Shown here: piece after piece, positions 1 to 9,360 of the stretch
Layout: each line of letters begins with the position of its first letter
Numbering within the stretch: position 1 is the stretch's first letter
Source: Amycolatopsis sp. FDAARGOS 1241
Lineage (GTDB): Bacteria > Actinomycetota > Actinomycetes > Mycobacteriales > Pseudonocardiaceae
DNA length: 64,000 bases
Assembly (NCBI RefSeq): GCF_016889705.1
Contig: NZ_CP069526.1
Span: 744,001 to 808,000 of the forward strand
Reading direction: 5' to 3'
Notes under the pieces: model-generated
Databases searched by the model: none
Seen by the model: the letters and a program-made list of their open reading frames with translations, nothing else
Told to the model about the DNA's origin: nothing
Made by a program: the position numbers and the translations under genes

Positions 1-255
1 GCGCAGTCCCTGATCGTCGCCGAGTCGCAGAAGACCACGGTCGACACGTCGGCTTCGGCGTCGTGGGCGGAGGCCGGCGTCACACCGCCCACCACCCCCG
101 CCGCGCCCACCAGCCAGGCTCCGGCCGCGGGTGGTTCGCAGCCCCTCGCGAACACCGGCGTGAACGCGGGCCTGCCCATCGGCATCGGCGCCGCGCTCGT
201 CCTCGCGGGTGGCGCGATGCTGGTCCTGGTCCGGCGTCGCCGTAGCAACGCCTGA
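1..255 (+). CDS. C-terminal end of a sortase-anchored surface protein (LAxTG type), 5' truncated by the window edge
   Basis: The window opens inside this gene; 84 residues remain in frame from base 1 to a TGA at 253-255. A Pro/Thr/Ala-rich spacer is followed by the sorting motif LANTG, a hydrophobic stretch of about 20 residues (GLPIGIGAALVLAGGAMLVL) and a terminal RRRRSNA. That order (motif, membrane span, basic tail) is a cell-wall sorting signal, and LAxTG is the variant used by class E sortases of actinomycetes. The protein is therefore probably exported and linked to peptidoglycan. Its ectodomain lies outside the window, so nothing can be said about ligand or function. A strong hairpin terminator follows. 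Confidence 0.8.
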   Translation, partial: AQSLIVAESQKTTVDTSASASWAEAGVTPPTTPAAPTSQAPAAGGSQPLANTGVNAGLPIGIGAALVLAGGAMLVLVRRRRSNA

Positions 256-274
256 TCTCATCCGAACGCTGAGC

Positions 275-301
275 GGGGCCGGTCCGATGTGGACCGGCCC
301 C
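275..301 (+). terminator. Rho-independent-like terminator of the surface protein gene
   Basis: Perfect 11-bp stem GGGGCCGGTCC / GGACCGGCCCC with a 5-nt loop, starting 20 bases after the stop codon and followed by GTTTCGCGTTTT. Confidence 0.75.
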
Positions 302-339
302 GTTTCGCGTTTTGGTCTGGGTGTCCGGGCGAACCGGAC

Positions 340-567
340 CTATCCGGCGATCACCCCGGTGATCACCCCGTCTCGTGCGACCAGCCGCACCCGGCGGCTC
401 AGCCGGATCGGCGCGCGGTCGTGGCCGGTCTGCGGCTGCACGTCGACGGTGTAGCCCTGGTGCTCCAGCTCGATCACGGCGCGGCGCACCGGCCACCCGA
501 TCACGTCGGTTGGCCGGAACTTCGGATCACGCGCCGGGCCGCCATCGCGGACTCCTTTGTGCCCCAC
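340..567 (-). CDS. Small hypothetical protein, possibly related to I78-type peptidase inhibitors
   Basis: This is a 75-residue reading frame with a GTG start. The C-terminal half contains the segment RVRLVARDGVITGVIAG, which resembles the RVRV-x-D-x-x-G-x-V ending of small potato-inhibitor-I-like (I78) proteins. A helix-like segment (RRAVIELEHQGYTVDVQ) precedes it, as in that fold. There is no signal peptide. It ends shortly downstream of the hydrolase remnant on the same strand. The family link rests on a short resemblance only; a plain hypothetical protein is the safe reading. Confidence 0.4.
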   Translation of the reverse strand: MGHKGVRDGGPARDPKFRPTDVIGWPVRRAVIELEHQGYTVDVQPQTGHDRAPIRLSRRVRLVARDGVITGVIAG

Positions 568-576
568 GAAGCCAAA

Positions 577-1305
577 CTACAGCCGGTCCGCGTCCACGAT
601 CGCCTGAGTGAAGTCCGCGGGAGCTTCCTGTGGCACGTTGTGCCCGATCCCGGGGAGGACCCGGCGCTCGTACTTGCCGGTGAACTGCGCGCGGTAGCCC
701 GAGCCGTCGGCAGCGGCGCCATCGAAGTCCGACGCGATGGTGATGGTGGGGATGCCGATCTCGGGGCTCTGCTGGAGCTTGGCTTCGAGCGGGTCGTACT
801 GGGGTTCACCTGGGGCGAGGCTCAGGCGCCGGCGGTAGTTGTGGACCACGATGGCCACGTGGTACGGGTTGGTGAACGACTGGGCCGTGCGCTGGAAGGT
901 CGCGTCGTCGAAGTACCACTTCGGGGAGACGGTCTGCCAGATGAGTTTGGTGAATTCATCGGTCTTCTGCGTGTAGCCGAGCACGCCGCGCTCGGTGGAG
1001 AAGTAGTACTGGTACCACCAGCCCAGTTCCGCGGCCGGTGCGAGCGGTTGCAGCTGCGCCTTCAGGTTCGTGATGAGGTACCCGCTCACGAGCACCACCG
1101 CCTGGCACCGCTCAGGCCACAGCGCAGCGACCGCGCCGGCCGTGCGCGAACCCCAGTCGAAGCCACCGAGCACGGCCTTTCGGATGCGCAGCGCGTCCAT
1201 CAGCGCGATGACGTCGGCGGCGACGGCGGGCGTTTCCGCTCCAGCTCCCGTCCGAACAGGACCACGCGCCGGTTCTCCTTTCTGTGCCGGCCTCCCCGGA
1301 CCAGG
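577..1305 (-). pseudogene. 5'-truncated alpha/beta hydrolase (dehalogenase/epoxide hydrolase-like)
   Basis: The recognisable part starts near 1230 with the segment DVIALMDAL and contains the nucleophile elbow GGFDWG, where an Asp sits in the nucleophile position as in haloalkane dehalogenase and epoxide hydrolase relatives. Later come ALWPERCQAVV, VSGYLI and, near the end, the catalytic His in GIGHNVPQEAP. An ATG exists at 1200, but a protein of 207 residues from there would lack the first strands and the oxyanion-hole HG motif normally found about 100 residues upstream of the elbow. The frame stays open only to a TAG at 1306-1308, and nothing hydrolase-like was found between 1310 and 1560 in any frame. 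It is best read as a decayed gene missing its 5' third; a distant frameshift is the alternative. Confidence 0.6.
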
Positions 1306-1560
1306 CTACCGGAGCGGCTCGCCGCGAACGGTGATCCACAACCGGTACCACTCCTCGTGCGCCGGCTCCGGTTCGCGTGTCACGACGGCGGCGCACGCCC
1401 GGATCCGTCCGGGCCGCGTGCTCCTAGGACGGGGCGATCCCCCCGAGGTGGCGAGAGCGACCACGGCACAACGGCTTCCGGCGTGGTGTCGTGCTGCTGA
1501 GCGCAAAGCCTTGCCCAGCGCCGAATTCGTCCTCGGCGCCGGACAAAGCGGGCAGGGGAC

Positions 1561-4500
1561 TCAGAGCAGCTTCAGCTGTTCCAGGTCCTTCGCGTACTTG
1601 CGGATCAGGGCGGCCGTCACGTGCGGGATGTCCTTGTCCGCGCCCACGCCGGCTTCCTGGACCGCCGAGCGGAACGCCGCGGTCGGCAAACCGGCGCCGT
1701 TGACGGGCTCGGCGGGCTGGGCGTAAGCGTGCAGCAGGGGCAGTATCGAGTGCTGCTTCTGCTTCTCCGGCAGGCCGCGGATGGCCGTCTCGAAACGGCT
1801 GAACCACTAGGCGTAGTCGTCGATGCGCTTGATCGCGTAGCCGGCCTCGGTGAGCCAGTCGACGTACGTGTCGAGGGAGATGCCGTCCTCGTGGGGATTA
1901 AGGAGGTTGTAGGTGCGGTAGCTCTCCTTCGCCTGTGTACCCGCCTGTGTGCCGAGCGTGGTGATCGCCTCGGCGGTGAAGTCGGCGGGCAGGCCGTCGT
2001 AGTGGGCCGGCCCGCCACCCCGGTAGAAGGACCCCGGCGCGATGCCCGTGACGATCAGGCTCAGCACCAGCCGCGTGAACATGTCCGGCACGTTGACCTG
2101 CCCGGAATACCGGCTGTGCGCCAGGATCAGGTCGGACCGGAACGTCGCGACGGGCAGGCCGAACGCGTCGTGCGCCTCGCGCAGCAGCACCTCGCCGGCC
2201 CACTTGCTCGTGGCGTACCCGTTCGCGTAGCTCTCGTCGAGCACGCGCACGGGGCTCGTGACGCGGATGTCCGCCGCCTCGTCGCCCGTCGACGCCTGGT
2301 CCGAAACCACGGCCACGGTGGACAGATACGTGATGGGCTTGAGCCGCGTCGTCAGCGCCAGCCGGATCAGCTCCGCGGTGCCGACAACGTTGGGCCCGAA
2401 CAGCTGGTCGTAGGGCAGCACGTGGTTCACCAGCGCGGCCGGGTGCACGATCACGTCGACGGTGTCGGCCAGCCGCTGCCAAGTGACCTGGCCGAGGCCC
2501 AGGTCCGGTTCGCCGATGTCGCCCGCCAGCACTTCCAGGTGTTCGGCCGCCAGCGCGCGGAAGTGGCTCAGCAGTCCGGCGTCACCGCTGTCGAACGCGG
2601 CCTCCAGCCGGGCACGGGCCGCCTCGGTGGAGTGGCCGCGGACCAGGCAGACGAGCCGGCCGCCCGTTTCGGCCAGCCGCTCCAGCCACTCCAGGCACAG
2701 GAACCGGCCGAGGTAGCCGTTGGCGCCCGTCAGCAGCACCGTGCGGATCTCCGAAGCCGGCGGCGTCCTGCCACCGTCCAAAGTGGTCAGGTCAAGGAAC
2801 TTGTCCAGCGTCAGTGCATCCACCCGCGCTTCCGTGGCGCCTGCGCCGTGCACCTTCGCGAATGTCGGCCGCTTGGCGCCGGATCCCCTGGCGTCCTCGA
2901 TGTACTCCGCCAGCTTGCGCAGGTCCGTGGCCGGGCTGATCACCACGCCCACCGGCACCTCGACCGCGAAGATCTCCCGCAGCAGATGGGAAAACGACAG
3001 CGCCGAGAGCGAATCCCCGCCCAGCTCGACGAAGTGCGCGTCGGGGCGCAGCTCGCCCGACGACGCGCCGAGCAGCGCCTGCGCGGCCCGCACGACCGTG
3101 TCGAACACCGGCCGATCACGCCCGGCCTGGCGAAGCTCGCGCAGCTCGCTCGACTCGCGTTCGGCGAGCTCGCGGTACAGCTGCTCGAGCCGCTCGCCGT
3201 AATGCTCCTTCAGCTGTGGCCGCGAGAGCTTCCGGATGCCGGTGAGCAGCCCGTTCTCGGGGCTGAACGGCTCGGCCTCGACGAGGAAGTCGCGCGGGAT
3301 TTCGTAGGAGTTGAGATCCGCGTCCTTCGCGATGGCTTGCAGCGATTCGCTCAGCTGCGCCTTGAGCGTCTCGGCGTCGCCCGCGAGCGCCTCCGGCGTC
3401 GGCACGATCACGGCGAGCAGGCACGAACGTTCGCTGCTGCCGTAGACGTAGATCTGCCGGATCGGCGGTGCCGCCGCGAACGCGGCCTCCAGGCGGGAGA
3501 CTGCGACGAACTCGCCCTGCGACAGCTTCAGCACGTTCTTGCGCCGGTCCACGTAATGCAGCGTGTCCGGCGCCGTCTCCACCATGATGTCGCCGGTGTG
3601 GTAGTAGCCGTCCTCGTCGAACACCGAGGCCGTGGTTTCGGGCCGCTGGTAGTACCCGGGCACCTGGCTGTGCGACTTGATCAGCAGTTCCCCGCGCGGG
3701 TGCGGCGAATCGGTGGTGAAGTAGCCGAGCTCGGGGACGTCTTCGAGCTTGTAGTCGATCACGCGCGGACGCGCGATCCGGTGGTCGAACAGCGAGCCGC
3801 CGTCCTCGGTCGAGCCGTAGCCGTCGTGCAGGGTGAGCTGCAACGTCGACTCCATGAACGCAGTCAGGTCGGCCGACAGCGGAGCCGAACCGCAGGCGGC
3901 CCAGACGACACGGCCGCCGAAGAAGTCTTCGCGCAGCTCGCGCTTGACCTCGGCTTCGAGCTCGGCCGAGTAGCCGGCGCCGATCGCGCGGCGGTCGAGC
4001 TCGCTCTGGTAGCGCTGGAACACGGAATCGCAGATCCGCGGCACCATCATCAGCTCGGTCGGCCGGGCCAGCGAAAAGTCCTCGAAGAGGGTGGACAAGT
4101 CGCTCTTGGCCGCGAAGTACGCGGTGCCGCCGTCGGCGAGCGTGGTGACGACCGTGACCCGGCCCACGACGTGGCTCATCGGCAGGTAGCACAGCGAGAG
4201 GACGGGATAGCGGGGCTTGCCGGCCCAGAACCCCAGCCACAGCCGGGCGGCGAGCCGGTCGGTGTACATCGCACCCTTGGGCGTGCCGGTGCTGCCGGAC
4301 GTGTAGATGAGCAGCGCCAGGGGATCCGCCCCGCGGCCGGTGGGCTCGGGCGCGGGTGGCGCCGTCTGCCCCCGGTCGGCAACGGTGGCCAGCGGTTCGA
4401 GGACGATCGGGCTGTCGGCGGCGGCGAGCCGCAGCCGCGCGGCCCCGAACGCCTCCCGTTCGGCGTCGGCCTCCGGGTGGAAGTCGAACACCACGAGCCG

Positions 4501-5067
4501 GCGCACGGACTCCGAGCCGAGCGCGAGGTGCACGGCGATCTCGAGGTTGTCGACGTCGGACGCGAGCAGCTTCGGCCCGGTCTCGGCGAGAATCGGCTGC
4601 AGCGTCGCTGTCGTCGCGCCGGACTGCAGCGGCACGGACACCACGCCCAGCCGGACGCACGCGAGGTCGATGAGGGTGTAGTCGCTGCTGGTGAAGCCGA
4701 GGGTGGCGACGAAGTCGCCGGCGGCCACCGGGCGCGCGGGGTCGTGGGCCCAGTCGGCCGCGATCGCGGCGGCGCGGTCCCACGCCTCGCGGTAGGTGAG
4801 CGTGTCGAAGCGCGGCAGCAGCCGGCGCGTGGTGCGGCCGGTCGCGGGGTCGGTCACCGGCTCGCCGGCGCGCTGCGCGAGCGCGGGGCGGTCGGCGTAG
4901 GCCGTCATGACCGTGTTCACCAGCTCGAACAGCGACAGACCCGGATGTTGGATCGCTTCGTGGACGGCGTCGTCGGGGATGGCGTCGCGTACCTGGACGT
5001 CGGCCGCCGCCAGCCGGGCGGCGGCGCGCAGTTCGGATTCGGTGATCTCGGCGGGCGTTTTCGCCAC
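1561..5067 (-). CDS. car: Carboxylic acid reductase (adenylation - carrier - thioester reductase), interrupted by one in-frame TAG
   Basis: Enzymes of this family reduce carboxylic acids to aldehydes using ATP and NADPH. From a GTG start preceded by an AGGGAGG-like ribosome site, residues 1-620 form the adenylation domain (P-loop [13 protein letters not shown] near 254-265, DGYGSTEDG near 415, C-terminal lysine K613 in TGIRKLSRP). Residues 650-725 are the carrier domain, with the phosphopantetheine serine S686 in ELGGDSL. From about 775 lies the reductase domain (GANGYLG, then Y951/K955 in YATSK). The frame is cut after 1086 residues by TAG at 1807-1809. Translation then resumes in the same frame for 81 codons ([16 protein letters not shown] onward) to a TGA at 1561-1563. 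With that tail the protein is 1168 residues, the family's usual size. Homologues commonly have Glu or a similar residue at the stop position, so a single GAG to TAG change would explain it. The 1086-residue form lacks the last part of the reductase domain. No phosphopantetheinyl transferase gene is nearby. Confidence 0.9.
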
Positions 5068-5366
5068 GGGTCGGCCCTCCCTGGGTCGCGGGTTCGCCTC
5101 GTGGGAGGCACCGTTGACTCCTTTTGGGCTAAACGTTCGTGCGCCTTGAATTTACCGACCGTGGCTCCGGGAACAGCGCTGTGTGACTCGTGATCATGAA
5201 CGCATTGTGCTGCGACGATTACGCCTGGTACGCAAACGGACAGTCATGGACACGAATCACATTGATCCCGGGATTCTCCAACGGGACGATCTGCGCGTCC
5301 GGTCCGCCGAATGTCGCTGGTGGACATCGGCGCCCGGCCCGGACAGCCGGGCGAACCGGGCTTCGA
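5068..5366. other. Intergenic region upstream of the carboxylic acid reductase
   Basis: About 300 bases between the stop of the LCP gene and the start of car, both on the minus strand. It should hold the car promoter. Apart from the ribosome site just upstream of 5067 and a short AT-richer patch around 5140-5160, I see no repeat, hairpin or small gene. Confidence 0.4.
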
Positions 5367-6881
5367 TCAGTTGACGCAGGTGACGCCGTTCGCCGTGATC
5401 GGCGGCGGAGCCTGCGCCGGCGCCGGGGCGACGTACGCGGCCGGGCGGACCTGCGCCGAGCTCGACGCCGAGGAGCCGGCGGCCGCACCGCCGCCGGTCC
5501 TGGAGGCACCCGCGGAGTCCTCGAAGTCCTTGCCGAGGAAGACGCGGAAGTGGTCGTTCGTCAGCGAGGTGTCGGGGCTGACCGCGATGTCGCTGCCGAG
5601 CGCCTGCGCGATCTGCGTGGCCTGGGTCTTCTGGTCGTGGCTGTAGAAGATGATCGACGTCTTGCGCGTGGTCGCGTTGGCCACCACGCCCTTGGTGTAC
5701 CCGGCGGCTTCCAGCTTGTCGGCCACGCGCCCGGCGAGCCCGCTGCTGTCCGACGCGTTGCGCACGTCCACGGTGTACTGGCTGAGGTCCGCGTCACCCG
5801 GTGCGGCCGGACCCGAGGACGGAGCCGGCTGCGAGGTGCCGAGCTGCTGGCGCACGAACTGCTGCACCTGCGAGGGATCCACCTCGACCGCGTCGCCGTC
5901 CGACGGGGTCTTCAGCGAGATGTTCACCACCGGCACGGTGACGAACTTGATGGCGCCCGCGCTCATCCCGTGCAGCTGCTGCGCGAAGCTGACGATGTCC
6001 CAGCCGCTGTCGACGACCACGGCCTTCTTGACGGCGCCGATGAGGTCGTTCAGTTTGCCCGGATCCGCGAGCGTGCCCGCCGACAGGATCGTCTTGGCCA
6101 TGCTCGCCATGAAGACCTGCTGGCGCTTGATGCGGTCGAGGTCGCCGTTGGGCAGGCCGTGGCGCTGGCGCACGAACTGCAGCGCCTTCGCCCCGCCGAC
6201 GGTCTGCTCGCCCGCCGGGAAGTTGGCGCCCGAGAACGGGTCCTTCACGGCCTTGTTGAGGCACACCGGCACACCGCCGACAGCCTGGGACAGGTAGTAG
6301 AACCCGGCGAGGTTCACGGCGGCGTAGTGCGTGATGGTCAGCCCGGTGAACTTCTGCACGGTGTCGATCGCCGTCTTCGCGCCGGCCTGGGCGGAATCGG
6401 TTTCGAGCTGCGTGCCGGATTCGCCCTGCGCGACCAGCTTGTTCTTCTCAGCCACGAGCCCGTAGGTGTACGCGGAGTTGATCTTGTGCTTGCCGTAGCC
6501 GCCGGAGACCTGCACGTAGGAGTCGCGCGGGATGGAGATCGCGGTCGCCTGCCCACCGCCCGCGGGGATGTGGATCACGATCATCGTGTCGGTCGTGTCG
6601 CCGCCGTCGTCGGCGCCACCCGCGTGCAGCTGCGACAGCACGTCGGCGGGCAGCGGGTTGCCCTGCGCGTCGGTGCGGGTGTCGAGGCCGACCATCAGGA
6701 TGTTCTGCTCGCCGAGGGGCGGCACGTCGCTGCCCGTGATGACGTCGGCCCTGGTCAGACCGTCGGTGAGCGACTGCAGGGTCGAGTACGCGTAGCCGGT
6801 GCCGCCCAGCACGAGCAGGGACGCGACCACGAGCACGACCTGTGCTGCGCGCAACGGTCCGGAGGCCTTGGTGCGAGGCAT
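5367..6881 (-). CDS. LytR-CpsA-Psr (LCP) family cell-wall glycopolymer ligase with C-terminal LytR_C domain
   Basis: LCP proteins move undecaprenyl-linked glycopolymers (arabinogalactan in mycolate-type actinobacteria) onto peptidoglycan on the outer face of the membrane. The 504-residue product has a short cytoplasmic head, one membrane span (VVLVVASLLVLGGTGYAYS) and a typical LCP core: NILMVGLDTRTD, then the Arg-containing SIPRDSYV, and KINSAYTYG, with a later RQRHGLPNGDLDRIKRQQ. A linker leads to the C-terminal LytR_C domain (YTVDVRNASDSSGLAG to the end). The ATG at 6881 was chosen because GAGGAG lies just upstream and the span follows directly; a longer frame to 7088 adds only an arginine-rich tail without family character. 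Confidence 0.92.
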   Translation of the reverse strand: MPRTKASGPLRAAQVVLVVASLLVLGGTGYAYSTLQSLTDGLTRADVITGSDVPPLGEQNILMVGLDTRTDAQGNPLPADVLSQLHAGGADDGGDTTDTMIVIHIPAGGGQATAISIPRDSYVQVSGGYGKHKINSAYTYGLVAEKNKLVAQGESGTQLETDSAQAGAKTAIDTVQKFTGLTITHYAAVNLAGFYYLSQAVGGVPVCLNKAVKDPFSGANFPAGEQTVGGAKALQFVRQRHGLPNGDLDRIKRQQVFMASMAKTILSAGTLADPGKLNDLIGAVKKAVVVDSGWDIVSFAQQLHGMSAGAIKFVTVPVVNISLKTPSDGDAVEVDPSQVQQFVRQQLGTSQPAPSSGPAAPGDADLSQYTVDVRNASDSSGLAGRVADKLEAAGYTKGVVANATTRKTSIIFYSHDQKTQATQIAQALGSDIAVSPDTSLTNDHFRVFLGKDFEDSAGASRTGGGAAAGSSASSSAQVRPAAYVAPAPAQAPPPITANGVTCVN

Positions 6882-6997
6882 CAGGGCTCCTCTTCTGCAG
6901 GGGTCACCGGCGTTCCCGGGGGCGAATTCACCCGGTGCTCGAAACGCCAACGGTAGCGGCCTCGAACTTGCGCTCGGCCGGGGGGCGTTTTCCGCGG

Positions 6998-7021
6998 CCG
7001 GTCTTGAGTGGACAAGACCGG
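6998..7021. terminator. Hairpin between the BlaI-type gene and the LCP gene
   Basis: Perfect 9-bp inverted repeat CCGGTCTTG-N6-CAAGACCGG, lying about 140 bases past the stop of the BlaI-type gene and about 115 bases before the LCP start. No T-run on the minus side, so it may be a weak terminator or a regulatory site for the LCP promoter. Confidence 0.4.
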
Positions 7022-7160
7022 ACAAAGGTCTGAACCGCCGCTTCTTCGGCTTTCGCGCTCGGTGTTCGCGTGGATACTCAGCCAGCACTTTTCGTTTGCG
7101 TCTCCCGTGTGCGGGGGACGAACGGGCACGATTCGCGAGTCGGAGGCGCCTTGTCCCGGG

Positions 7161-7526
7161 TCAGTCGCGGGATTCGTGCAGGAGGTCGCGCAGCAGGCGC
7201 TCGTCGTCGGCCGGCAAGTTCGACACGAATCGCGCCAACACGCCGGAGCGGTCGGTCTCGGTGTCGAGCACCTTCCGCATGCGCCGAGCCGCCAGGCCGG
7301 GTTCGTCGTCCACCGGGCTGTAGGCGAACGACCGGCCCCGCTTCTCCCGCGTCGCGACGCCCTTCTCGAACAGCCGCGACAGGATCGTCACGACGGTCGT
7401 GTAGGCGAGAGTGCCGCCGAGTCGCTGCTGCACGTCGGTGGCCGACACCGGTTCGCCCGCGTCCCACAGCACGCCGAGCACCTCGGCCTCGAGTTCGCCC
7501 GGTCCCCGCCTCTCTCCGTTGCGCAC
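7161..7526 (-). CDS. BlaI/MecI/CopY-family transcriptional repressor
   Basis: 121 residues with a GTG start. The N-terminal two thirds form the winged helix of the family: ELEAEVLGVLWDAGEPVSATDVQQ, then the recognition helix region LAYTTVVTILSRLFEKG and the wing REKRGRSFAYSPV. The C-terminal helix pair (VLARFVSNLPADDERLLRDLL) is the dimerisation part cut by the sensor protease in the beta-lactam-responsive members. No BlaR-like M56 sensor protease lies next to it. The gene is divergent from the PAP2 phosphatase, and a palindromic site sits in the shared promoter, so it most likely controls itself and the phosphatase. Confidence 0.88.
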   Translation of the reverse strand: MRNGERRGPGELEAEVLGVLWDAGEPVSATDVQQRLGGTLAYTTVVTILSRLFEKGVATREKRGRSFAYSPVDDEPGLAARRMRKVLDTETDRSGVLARFVSNLPADDERLLRDLLHESRD

Positions 7527-7550
7527 GCCGGTGAAGTTACACCCGGGAGC

Positions 7551-7574
7551 TTACTTCTACGTCCGTGTAGTATT
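7551..7574. promoter_or_regulatory. Putative BlaI-type operator in the divergent promoter
   Basis: The segment TTACTTCTACGTCCGTGTAG continues into TATT. It contains CTAC-N6-GTAG with outer TACT/AGTA half-sites, close to the TACTACA...TGTAGTA pattern of BlaI-family operators. It lies 25 bases upstream of the repressor's GTG and about 80 bases upstream of the PAP2 start. Confidence 0.55.
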
Positions 7575-7653
7575 TCGACATGAGTGTAGGTTTTTATCCT
7601 CGGCGCGCCGCCGGCAGTCCGTTGTGGACGGTCGGCGCCCCCGTGGGGGCGGG

Positions 7654-8241
7654 ATGATGCCCGACGCCGGGATCTACCGCGCGGTCACGGATTTCGCGTG
7701 GTCGCAGCACTGGCTGGCCGGGTTCGCCGTCGCCTTCGGCGAGTACGGCGTGTTCCTCGTGGTGCCCGCGATGCTCGCCCTGCTCTGGCGTGCCCGGGGG
7801 GACGCCACGGCCCTCGCCCGCGCCGGGTGGGTGCCGCTCGCGGTCGCCGTCGCGCTGGGGTCCGACACGGTGCTGAAGGCGCTGTTCGCCGAAGTGCGCC
7901 CGTGCCGCGTCGTCCCGGGTGTCCGCACGCTGCTGCCCTGCGACGCCCCCACGGACTACGCGTTCCCCAGCAACCACACCGTCCTCGTCGCCGCGTTCGC
8001 CGGCGCGCTCTTCTTCATCCGGCGCGCCTGGGGCTGGTGGGCCACCGCGTTCGCCCTGCTCATCGGCGTTTCCCGGGTGTACCTGGGTGCGCACTACCCG
8101 CACGACGTCCTGGCCGGGCTGGCCGTGGGCTTGGGCGTGGGGCTGTGCGGCGTCGCCGTCCACCGGTACCTGCAGCGGCTCGCCGAGCGGATCCTGCCCG
8201 GCCGCGTGAGCGCGGTGAGCGGCTCGGGCCGATCGGGTTAG
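7654..8241 (+). CDS. PAP2-superfamily membrane phosphatase (undecaprenyl-diphosphatase-like)
   Basis: The 195-residue membrane protein carries the three phosphatase signatures in order: KALFAEVRP (K-x6-RP), PSNHT (in place of the usual PSGH) and SRVYLGAHYPHD (SR-x5-H-x3-D). Hydrophobic spans surround them. Enzymes of this type remove phosphate from lipid pyrophosphates outside the membrane, for example recycling undecaprenyl pyrophosphate during wall synthesis. ATG codons at 7654 and 7657 both follow a G-rich stretch; 7654 is used here. Divergence from a BlaI-type repressor suggests induction by cell-wall stress, as for some bacitracin- or beta-lactam-responsive genes; that link is inference. 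Confidence 0.85.
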   Translation: MMPDAGIYRAVTDFAWSQHWLAGFAVAFGEYGVFLVVPAMLALLWRARGDATALARAGWVPLAVAVALGSDTVLKALFAEVRPCRVVPGVRTLLPCDAPTDYAFPSNHTVLVAAFAGALFFIRRAWGWWATAFALLIGVSRVYLGAHYPHDVLAGLAVGLGVGLCGVAVHRYLQRLAERILPGRVSAVSGSGRSG

Positions 8242-8310
8242 GATGCCGACGACAGTTGAGCGGGTGGGAGGTCTGGTGGGCGAGGAAGCGTGCTGCGTGG
8301 GGGGTGCGTG

Positions 8311-9360
8311 GTGACATCTGCGGTGTCGGCGGAGCTGCCGCCGGAACCCCAGCAGGTGGTGGGCCCGCTCACGCGCGCCGCGATCTTCCTGGTGGTGCGG
8401 ATCGACATCGGCGGTGAGGACACCGTGCGCGATCTGCTGGCCGATGTGAGCGGGCTGCAGCGCTCCGTGGGGTTCCGGTCACTCGACGGCGGCCTCACGT
8501 GCGTCGCCGGGATCGGTTCGGCGGCGTGGGACCGGCTGTTCGGCTCCCCGCGCCCGGCGCAGCTGCACGAGCTGCCGGTGTTCGCCGGCGACAAGCACCG
8601 CAGCGTCACCACGAAGGCCGACCTGCTGTTCCACCTGCGCGCCGAGCGCATGGACCTGTGCTTCGAGCTCGAGTCGCACATCATGGCGCGGCTCGAGGGC
8701 GCCGTCACGGTCGTCGACGAGGTGCAGGGCTTCCGCTACTTCGACGCGCGCGACGTGCTCGGCTTCGTCGACGGCACCGAGAACCCGACCGGCCGCGGCG
8801 CCGTGGAGGCCGTGCTCGTCGACGACGACGGGGCGTTCGACGGCGGCAGCTACGTGGTCGTGCAGAAGTACCTCCACGACATGACGGCGTGGAACGCGCT
8901 GTCCACCGAGCAGCAGGAACTCGTGATCGGGCGGCGCAAACTGTCCGATGTGGAGCTCCCGGACGAGGACAAGCCCGGCGACTCCCACATCGCGCTGACC
9001 GTGATCACCGACGAGGACGGCAACGAACTCGAGATCCTCCGCGACAACATGCCGTTCGGGCGCCCCGCCCACGGCGAGTTCGGCACGTACTTCATCGGCT
9101 ACGCCAAGAACCCCTCGATCATCGAGACGATGCTGGAGAACATGTTCGTCGGGTCGCCGCCCGGCAACACCGACCGCATCCTCGACTTCTCGACCCCGCA
9201 CACGGGCGCGCTGTTCTACGTGCCCACCGCGGAGTTCCTCGAAGACCAGACGCTCGGGGAACGCACCGAAACGAACGAACCGTCCCAGCCGGAGCCCCCG
9301 GCACCCACGCCCGGCCCGTCGCTGGGCATCGGCAGCCTGCGAAGGAGCCCCCGGTCATGA
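8311..9360 (+). CDS. dypB: DyP-type heme peroxidase, class B, encapsulin cargo
   Basis: A 349-residue peroxidase of the DypB group. The family motif GFVDGTENP lies at 151-159 (catalytic Asp154); the likely proximal heme ligand is His226 in GDSHIALT; the distal Arg244 and Asn246 lie in ILRDNMP. The C-terminus is a disordered Pro-rich linker ending in SLGIGSLRRSPRS. That is the cargo-loading peptide of DyP enzymes packaged in encapsulin shells (consensus around SLGIGSL). The stop codon overlaps the ATG of the encapsulin gene (ATGA), so the two are translationally coupled. The start is ambiguous among GTG codons at 8308 and 8311; 8311 has the better-spaced GGGGGG. The enzyme oxidises peroxidase substrates inside the shell; the natural substrate is unknown. 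Confidence 0.95.
   Translation: MTSAVSAELPPEPQQVVGPLTRAAIFLVVRIDIGGEDTVRDLLADVSGLQRSVGFRSLDGGLTCVAGIGSAAWDRLFGSPRPAQLHELPVFAGDKHRSVTTKADLLFHLRAERMDLCFELESHIMARLEGAVTVVDEVQGFRYFDARDVLGFVDGTENPTGRGAVEAVLVDDDGAFDGGSYVVVQKYLHDMTAWNALSTEQQELVIGRRKLSDVELPDEDKPGDSHIALTVITDEDGNELEILRDNMPFGRPAHGEFGTYFIGYAKNPSIIETMLENMFVGSPPGNTDRILDFSTPHTGALFYVPTAEFLEDQTLGERTETNEPSQPEPPAPTPGPSLGIGSLRRSPRS

Noticed and set aside
1807..1809. TAG read as pyrrolysine or as a designed recoding site
   Set aside because: No pyl genes or recoding structure seen, and actinomycetes do not use such recoding. Mutation or sequencing error is simpler.
1621..5193. A 1190-codon open frame on the plus strand opposite the carboxylic acid reductase
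   Set aside because: It is the exact antisense of a well-supported gene; open antisense frames are expected at this GC content, and the product (Arg/Val/Gly-rich, no domain) looks random. The same holds for the long frames opposite the LCP gene, the SARP genes and the DivIVA-like gene.
5190..5400. Possible small gene upstream of car on the plus strand
   Set aside because: Frames continue into the antisense of the LCP gene with no ribosome site or recognisable product.
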